Source of the DNA: Asparagopsis taxiformis
Lineage: Eukaryota; Rhodophyta; Florideophyceae; Bonnemaisoniales; Bonnemaisoniaceae
Assembly (NCBI GenBank): GCA_030407315.1
Contig: JALQPE010002028.1
Location: 124,001-188,000 of the forward strand
Direction: 5' to 3'
DNA length: 64,000 nucleotides
Both the position numbers and the translations under genes were made by a program. The notes beneath the pieces were generated by a model, which saw nothing but the letters and a program-made list of their open reading frames with translations, had not been told where the DNA came from and did no database searches. Numbering within the stretch: position 1 is the stretch's first letter; every line of letters begins with the position of its first letter. Below are positions 58,704 to 64,000 of this stretch, piece after piece.

Positions 58704-59588
58704 TCACTGCACCTTCTTCTGCGCCATGAGCCCCATCTTGCCCAACAAATTCTGCGCCGCCGGCGGAGCCTTTTCCAAATACGGCGCAGATCTCGACGCC
58801 GCGACATCCCGCAACTGCACTGCCTTATCCGCCGCGGCGCGACGCCCCGTCTCAATATACTTGGACGCAGCAACCGTCGCTCTCGCCGCCGCATCATCCA
58901 CCTGTTTCTTATTCTTCTCATAAGCCAGCGGCAGCGTAAAAGCAGCAATGGTCACCACAAGCAGCACTGTCACAACCGAGAAATACAACCCAGCCAAATA
59001 GACGCCCAACGAAACCGCAATCCATCGCGCAGTCACCTGCACATGATCACAATAAAGCACATCACGAATATCGTCACCAATTTCATTCCCCTCCTCCAAA
59101 AACGTCTGCGCCCAACGATTCACCGACTCGGGCCGAAAGAGCGGCGTGCCCGGCGGCGGCCGTTTCACATACGCGTCCAATCGGCCGCCGGTGCGCTCGT
59201 TCACATGGACGACGACGAGCCCGACGACCAGATAGCACCCGCACAGTAGCCCGACGACGGAGAGCACGGACAGCTGTCGCACCAGCGCGAGATAGAAGAA
59301 GAGCAAACAGGCGGTCAGAACCAGCGCGGTGAGTTGCGGATCGCTCCATAGCAGCAATGCACGCAGACGACTTTTGCTCTGCGCAAAGCGCAGCGGCGCG
59401 TGCGGCACTGCGGACGGCGGCTGCGACATGGGCTGCACCGTGGACGGTTGGGTAGATGATGGCGGTAGTTGTGTTTCCACGACTGTTTTTACGGGGATGT
59501 CGTCGTCGACGAAATCGGCATCGTCGATTTCCTGCACGTCGTCCACAAAGCTGGGAAAGGTCGGAGCGCGTGGCGGCGGAATCGGCAT
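58704..59588 (-). CDS. Reticulon-like ER membrane-shaping protein
   Basis: This encodes 294 residues from the ATG at 59588. After a Pro/Ser-rich N-terminus with an acidic patch (D-D-A-D-F-V-D-D-D) comes a reticulon homology domain. It starts with L-L-L-W-S-D-P-Q-L-T, has a first long hydrophobic hairpin (residues ~100-150), a hydrophilic loop with R-W-A-Q-T-F-L-E-E, and a second hairpin ending in F-T-L-P-L-A-Y-E-K-N. That last motif is the conserved end of reticulon domains. The C-terminal ~60 residues are an Ala-rich amphipathic helix region. Reticulons insert as wedges and curve ER tubules. The identification rests on the W-x-D-P and L-P-x-x-Y-E-K motifs plus the two-hairpin layout. Confidence 0.82.
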   Translation of the reverse strand: MPIPPPRAPTFPSFVDDVQEIDDADFVDDDIPVKTVVETQLPPSSTQPSTVQPMSQPPSAVPHAPLRFAQSKSRLRALLLWSDPQLTALVLTACLLFFYLALVRQLSVLSVVGLLCGCYLVVGLVVVHVNERTGGRLDAYVKRPPPGTPLFRPESVNRWAQTFLEEGNEIGDDIRDVLYCDHVQVTARWIAVSLGVYLAGLYFSVVTVLLVVTIAAFTLPLAYEKNKKQVDDAAARATVAASKYIETGRRAAADKAVQLRDVAASRSAPYLEKAPPAAQNLLGKMGLMAQKKVQ

Positions 59589-60073
59589 TTTGACACAACT
59601 GAACTGCGTGCCGGGTCGTCCAACAGTTGAACACTTGCACACCTTATCGTATGCTACACCGCGCTCAAGTGTGGAGGGCGCAGACGACGGCTGCGCACGG
59701 CTCAATGTGCGTATGTGCTGTGGCGGTGCATGAGTGGCTTGTTCGTTTGCGAGTGATTTTACTGGATTGGCTGTTTGAAGACGGGCCCAACGGACGTCTG
59801 TGTGGATATTTGTGTCCCAAAAATTTCAAACGATTATGATTGGGTTGAATTGTCACTGTTGCCAGGAATAGATTTAAACCAACTCAACGCTCCGCCACCG
59901 CAGCCACGCCATACGACACACACCCAATTGCTCCAAAACATTTCCAATTTCCTCCAGCTCCTCCTCACCGACACCAATGAAAACTCGCCCTACTCCATCC
60001 ACCGCGCCATGCATACCAGCCGCGTCAGCGAGCGCAACAATTGATTCGCTCCCAGCGATCCGCATCCCGCACC
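59589..60073. promoter_or_regulatory. Shared 5' region of reticulon-like and nucleotidyltransferase genes
   Basis: A 485-bp divergent intergenic region. No gene seen. Confidence 0.4.
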
Positions 60074-61798
60074 ATGTCCGCCCCGTCCAGCCCCATATCC
60101 AAGTCGCAATCGCATCCGACCCCCGCAAAGCTCCGACATGTGCTCCGCGCCTGTCTCAACGCGCCCTCCATGTCGCCCGTGCTCGTCGGTCAGATGCTCG
60201 TTGCCATTGCTAGACGCGACGTGCGCTACGATGCAACATGCTTCCAACTCATGGCCAGATGTCTGCGCAAACTGTCCGCGATGGATCTTGCGCGCATCTT
60301 TCACGACTGTGAAAAGGAGGCTTTGCAACGCGACAATGCGCATCCACCCGCGTCGCCGCCTGTGTCCATCCAGCAGCCACAGACGCCGCCGGCACTGCCG
60401 GATGCTGCTGACGATGCGTCGCGGTCAGAGCATCAGCACGATAATGCCGATTATCTCGCCGATTTGAATGCTATTGTTGCCGATTGTGACGGAGCGTATG
60501 CTGTGTTGCTTGATCCCGCCGTTTCGCGGCCGAGATTCTCAGCGTATATGGATAATATGAACAGTACGTTGCATGTGAATGTTTCGGTGCATTTGTCGTT
60601 TAGTGGCGCTCATATGCATGCACACTTTGCGGAAACTATCACTGGCGACGGATGTACAAAGTATAGCCAGACTGAGGACACGGATGAAGGCAGTGCCGCC
60701 TTTCAACGTGCCGCCAATATTGCGTCCAAACCGATCTGTAGCACGCTGCATAAAATGGCAGAGCGCGTGCTCAGCGAGGCCAAGCTCATGCTCTCCAATG
60801 CGCTGTCATCCAAATTTGAGATGTGGAAGGCACCGCACTATATTGAAAAGTCGAGATTGACGTATCAGAGGACCAAAGCAATGGTTACTAATGACAAATT
60901 TGCCGGCCTGTATGGTGTAAAAGTTTTTTTATACGGCTCGGCAACCACAGGTATGATGCTCGGCGATTCCGACATCGATGTCGCACTCAAGTTGCCGTCC
61001 AGCGATGGCGTTGACGACAGTTTGCGCAACGATCCGCAGGGGCAAAAACGCACCGATGTGCTGAAATACCTGCAGAAGTATGCCAAGAAGGCGGGCATGG
61101 AGGCCATTTGGGTACTCGAATCGGCCAGAGTTCCCGTGCTACGCTACTGGGACCCGGTGTCGCGCATGAATGTAGACGTCACCATCATCAGTGACACCTC
61201 CATATTGCTGTGCAGACTGCTGCGCAAGCATCTGATGAGCGATTCGCGCGTGTGGGAATTGGCCATGATGGTGAAATATTGGGCCAAAAGGAGGAAGATC
61301 AGCGGCACGCCGGAGGGCTTCATCAACCCAATGGGCTGGACCATTATGGTGATCTTTTTTCTGCAGCACATTGCGTCGCCGCGTATTGGGTCGCTGTTCA
61401 GGGTTAAGAAGGGGACGAATAAAAACTACGAGTCGATTGTGAAAGTGCCGTGGGCAAGTTGTCAAAAGTTGGGCTTTTCACACGAAAGCACGTCAGACCT
61501 GCTCATTAAATTCTTCGACTTCTTCGCAAATTCATTCGAGTTTGACAAGACGGCGATTTCACTGGGCACACAGCACATGACGCAATTCAGCAACACGGGC
61601 GGGCACAGCGCGCCTATTTTTATTGAACAACCGCTCATTCGTGGCGTCAACCTGGTCAGTTACATTTCGGCCAGTTCAGTACAGCTCACGAAAATTGAGC
61701 TGCGTCGCGCGTGCGATGTGTGCCGCACCGTAGGCAAGTTGGACGAGTTGTGTCGCACACGCTACACGGAAGAAGAACGACTTTTCACAAGGGAATAA
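60074..61798 (+). CDS. Non-canonical poly(A)/terminal uridylyl transferase (TUTase family)
   Basis: This encodes 574 residues from the ATG at 60074 (ACC before the ATG). The nucleotidyltransferase signature V-F-L-Y-G-S-A-T-T-G-M-M-L-G-D-S-D-I-D lies near residues 284-302 with the first two catalytic Asps. The third Asp is in M-N-V-D-V-T-I near residue 375. The central domain has L-A-M-M-V-K-Y-W-A-K-R-R, G-F-I-N-P-M-G-W-T-I-M and F-F-L-Q-H. A PAP-associated domain has L-L-I-K-F-F-D-F-F-A-N-S-F. These are the marks of Cid1/TUT4-7/Trf-type enzymes that add U or A to RNA 3' ends. The N-terminal ~250 residues have no domain I recognise. Whether it adds U or A cannot be read from sequence by eye. 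Confidence 0.9.
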   Translation: MSAPSSPISKSQSHPTPAKLRHVLRACLNAPSMSPVLVGQMLVAIARRDVRYDATCFQLMARCLRKLSAMDLARIFHDCEKEALQRDNAHPPASPPVSIQQPQTPPALPDAADDASRSEHQHDNADYLADLNAIVADCDGAYAVLLDPAVSRPRFSAYMDNMNSTLHVNVSVHLSFSGAHMHAHFAETITGDGCTKYSQTEDTDEGSAAFQRAANIASKPICSTLHKMAERVLSEAKLMLSNALSSKFEMWKAPHYIEKSRLTYQRTKAMVTNDKFAGLYGVKVFLYGSATTGMMLGDSDIDVALKLPSSDGVDDSLRNDPQGQKRTDVLKYLQKYAKKAGMEAIWVLESARVPVLRYWDPVSRMNVDVTIISDTSILLCRLLRKHLMSDSRVWELAMMVKYWAKRRKISGTPEGFINPMGWTIMVIFFLQHIASPRIGSLFRVKKGTNKNYESIVKVPWASCQKLGFSHESTSDLLIKFFDFFANSFEFDKTAISLGTQHMTQFSNTGGHSAPIFIEQPLIRGVNLVSYISASSVQLTKIELRRACDVCRTVGKLDELCRTRYTEEERLFTRE

Positions 61799-61831
61799 GC
61801 TCAACATGAACATCTGTACAATAAAGCGCAA

Positions 61832-62656
61832 TTACTGCAGCTTGCGTCTGCTACTAGCATTCTTCTTGCGACAATCGGGACAATACCAGGTACCCTTGGG
61901 CTCCTCTGTTAGGCCGACACATTCGAAATGGAACCATTCAATGACACAATTCTTCCCCTCACAACCGACCATTTGGCCGTGCGAAATATTCTTACACAAA
62001 CAATACAAGGTCGTATCCACAGTGGCGGCATCCACTGCATCGACCATCACCTCATCCTCCTTCTTGGCCAAGGCAGCGGCGGCGGCGGCAGCTTCCACAC
62101 GGGCGGCGAGTGCGGCGGCGCGCGGCGTCGCGGGGTTTGGGAGTGGCGGCGACGAAACGGGCGCCTCCCTGCGTCTCTTCTGCGGGCGAAGCGGCAGGGG
62201 CGGGAGATCGAGGGCGGGGGTGACGGGTGGTTTGTCCACGTGCGGATTGGCACCGGGCCAGCGTCCTTCTTTGCGTAGCTGCTTTTCAAATTGGGCCAAT
62301 TTGGCGTCGAGATGAGTGACGACGGCGTCGAGATTGGTGAGGGCCTCGTTGGCGGTGGTGAGTTTGTTGTCGGCAAATTCGGACACAGTTGCTTGCAGAT
62401 GGATAAAATCATGATATTGTCGCTTGAGCGCGTCGAGCGGCTGCTTGTTTGTCGCGCGGCGAATGGTTTCCGCTGCGGCGGTGTTGGCCTCCTGGAGGGT
62501 GGCGGCGATGCGATCGTCGAGCGTGCGGATTGTCGTGAGGGAAGTTTTGACTGCGGATGGGAGATTTTGAATGTGGTCGAGAAAGTCGGAGAGGTAGGAA
62601 GGGGTGTGATGCTCTGCGGGACGATCTTTACGATCGGAAGGCAGTCGGTAGGCCAT
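61832..62656 (-). CDS. ING-family PHD-finger protein
   Basis: This encodes 274 residues from the ATG at 62656. The N-terminal ~100 residues are a helical ING domain ([13 protein letters not shown], a coiled-coil-like region with [12 protein letters not shown]). A Pro/Ala/Arg-rich linker with P-L-R-P-Q-K-R-R-R follows. The C-terminal PHD finger is near residues 217-263: [26 protein letters not shown] and W-Y-C-P-D-C (C4HC3). The G-x-M-V-x-C and W-F-H motifs are those of ING PHD fingers that read H3K4me3 and recruit histone acetyl- or deacetylase complexes. The stop is only 33 bp from the convergent nucleotidyltransferase stop. Confidence 0.93.
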   Translation of the reverse strand: MAYRLPSDRKDRPAEHHTPSYLSDFLDHIQNLPSAVKTSLTTIRTLDDRIAATLQEANTAAAETIRRATNKQPLDALKRQYHDFIHLQATVSEFADNKLTTANEALTNLDAVVTHLDAKLAQFEKQLRKEGRWPGANPHVDKPPVTPALDLPPLPLRPQKRRREAPVSSPPLPNPATPRAAALAARVEAAAAAAALAKKEDEVMVDAVDAATVDTTLYCLCKNISHGQMVGCEGKNCVIEWFHFECVGLTEEPKGTWYCPDCRKKNASSRRKLQ

Positions 62657-63057
62657 TGTCAAATGGCGATGGTGGTCAGGTCATCAACGAAAGAATCATA
62701 CTGTAGCATTGCATTGCATATGTGTTGTCGAGTGGAACAATCTAGATGGTCGAATCTGGATGTTGCAGGTGTTACAAACTGCGACACAGCAAGTCGAGTA
62801 TCGGAAGAAAGTTTTTCTGTACACAGAGCCACTTACAGTACATGACGAACCACGTGTGATGGTGTTGTCCTCTCACACATCACTCGACCACCCTCATGAG
62901 CCGCCGTGCATACCAGAACAAGCGAGCACTGCTGGCTGCTCATGCGCAGCAATCGCGCGCAACCATCTTCCTTGCGCACGCACCACACTGACCTCACCCG
63001 CGCCATCACACTGCCCGTCGCCGTTGCGTCGTCCAAACCCTGCTTCGAGTCGCCGCC
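62657..63057. other. Divergent intergenic region ING / unknown gene
   Basis: A 401-bp gap with no gene seen. Confidence 0.45.
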
Positions 63058-64000
63058 ATGCACGACGACGAAACCACCGTGGACAGCGCGCTGGTCGCAA
63101 CCGCGCTCGATCATCCCATGTCGCGTTATCTCGACTGGGCGGCGCGCGACGACGTGTCCAACGCGTTGGCGATGTTCAAATCCGAGCGTGAAATCCGCAA
63201 GACGGGCCGTCTCGACCTGGTCACCTGGGTGCAATACATATGCGGCTTCGGATACGCCGGACCCTCCGATGAAGCATGGGCGCATCTCTTCGCCGCCTGT
63301 CGCGTCTTGCCCATGCTCAACCATCCCGCCGACCTACTGCGCGAGCATGAAATCGCCGTCCTCCTCGCCTATGCCAAGATTAAACCCGACCATGGTGACA
63401 CCATGACGCACGCGCAGCTCGTCAAACATCGCATCAAACCAGCCGTGCTCGGACGCACCGTCGCGCGCACACCTGGCATTCTCACACATCTTCATGCAAA
63501 GTTTGAACACTGGGCGCTCGGCCCCTTTACTGACATGTTCTGTTGGTACTGCGTCTCGCTCTGCGGTCCGAGCTCGTACATGCCCGGTATTGATGATCTG
63601 CCGACCACACAGTCCGATATTGGCGATAGTATACGCGAGTGCGCTGATGCGCACGCGAATCGACTGCTCAAGACCTGGGGCTCGGTCGTGTCCAACGTGC
63701 TCGACCTCGATGTGCATGCGACGTCGCAGCGTGCGGAGCGATTTGAAAGCAAGTTGCATGAGAAGCGCAAGTTTATGTATCAACATATCTTTATCAAAAT
63801 TTCAGAATACTGGTTCAACCTGACGCAATCACGCGCTTGCGTTCCTCAGGACCGCGACAATCTGCAGTACAGACAGGTGAGCTATTCGGAGCACTCTGGA
63901 AACGAGCGACTACTGTTGGGCAAGACCGACGTAGCCGACGCGCGCTTGAGTGCCTTTGTCGAAAAGCTCATTTCGCGATCACCTGTGCATTGTACCTACC
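63058..64000 (+). CDS. Unknown protein, 5' part, runs off window
   Basis: From the ATG at 63058 (GCC before the ATG) the frame stays open for 314 codons to the right edge, with no stop. I recognise no domain. The visible part appears soluble and mainly helical, beginning M-H-D-D-E-T-T-V-D, with W-V-Q-Y-I-C-G-F-G-Y, W-A-L-G-P-F-T-D-M-F-C-W-Y-C, and a charged K-L-H-E-K-R-K-F-M-Y segment. No signal peptide is apparent. Length of uninterrupted frame, start context and the divergent arrangement with ING support a real gene. Function is unknown and the 3' part is missing. Confidence 0.75.
   Translation, partial: MHDDETTVDSALVATALDHPMSRYLDWAARDDVSNALAMFKSEREIRKTGRLDLVTWVQYICGFGYAGPSDEAWAHLFAACRVLPMLNHPADLLREHEIAVLLAYAKIKPDHGDTMTHAQLVKHRIKPAVLGRTVARTPGILTHLHAKFEHWALGPFTDMFCWYCVSLCGPSSYMPGIDDLPTTQSDIGDSIRECADAHANRLLKTWGSVVSNVLDLDVHATSQRAERFESKLHEKRKFMYQHIFIKISEYWFNLTQSRACVPQDRDNLQYRQVSYSEHSGNERLLLGKTDVADARLSAFVEKLISRSPVHCTY

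Overview
This is nuclear DNA from a photosynthetic eukaryote with a compact, intron-poor genome. Eukaryotic core genes include SPT6, RPB9, RPN7, condensin CAP-G, fibrillarin, NSUN2/TRM4, SART3, IMPDH and ELP4. Plastid-type genes sit beside them: a RETICULATA-family envelope protein, a small CbiX/SirB ferrochelatase, an IMPL2-type histidinol phosphatase with a leader, and a thylakoid-lumen-type protein with a twin-arginine signal. Most genes are single long reading frames. I can define only six short introns (68-113 nt) in five genes, all GT-AG with a CT[A/G]AC branch-point-like motif. This gene content and intron poverty fit a unicellular red alga best. That is inference; another algal lineage is not excluded.

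Layout. 0-9.4 kb is dense: 3' part of an Mpv17/PMP22 gene, RPB9 (2 exons), RPN7 (2 exons), a lumenal protein, AFG1-like ATPase, a ZSWIM7/SWS1-like protein, a SIRT4-type sirtuin and ELP4. 9.4-12.5 kb has no gene I can support. 12.5-39.2 kb is dense: an unknown Asn/Pro-rich protein, SPT6, a NAPE-PLD-like protein lacking most zinc ligands, NSUN2 with an internal 18-residue repeat array, CAP-G, an IMPL2-YicC fusion, a RETICULATA-like protein (2 exons), fibrillarin, mS37/MRP10 (2 exons), SART3, a FabA/FabZ-like hotdog protein and a C2H2 zinc-finger protein. 39.2-48.2 kb is a 9-kb stretch rich in simple repeats with no convincing gene, lying between the divergent 5' ends of the C2H2 gene and a bZIP gene. 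48.2-64 kb is dense again: bZIP, a KEN/D-box protein, a FAF2-like UBX protein, SCYL1-like pseudokinase, FKBP, SirB, IMPDH (3 exons), a reticulon-like protein, a terminal nucleotidyltransferase, an ING/PHD protein and the start of an unknown gene running off the end.

Themes. Housekeeping genes lie tens to a few hundred bases apart, whereas the two largest non-coding stretches lie upstream of the two DNA-binding-protein genes and one protein of unknown function. Several neighbours are very close (20 bp between convergent mS37 and SART3 stops; 35 bp between the same-strand ZSWIM7 stop and AFG1 start). Degenerate pentanucleotide repeats recur in non-coding DNA, often just upstream of genes. The points most worth follow-up are the IMPL2-YicC fusion, the NAPE-PLD-like probable pseudoenzyme, the shared 5-bp-period repeats, and the possible ZSWIM7-AFG1 dicistron.
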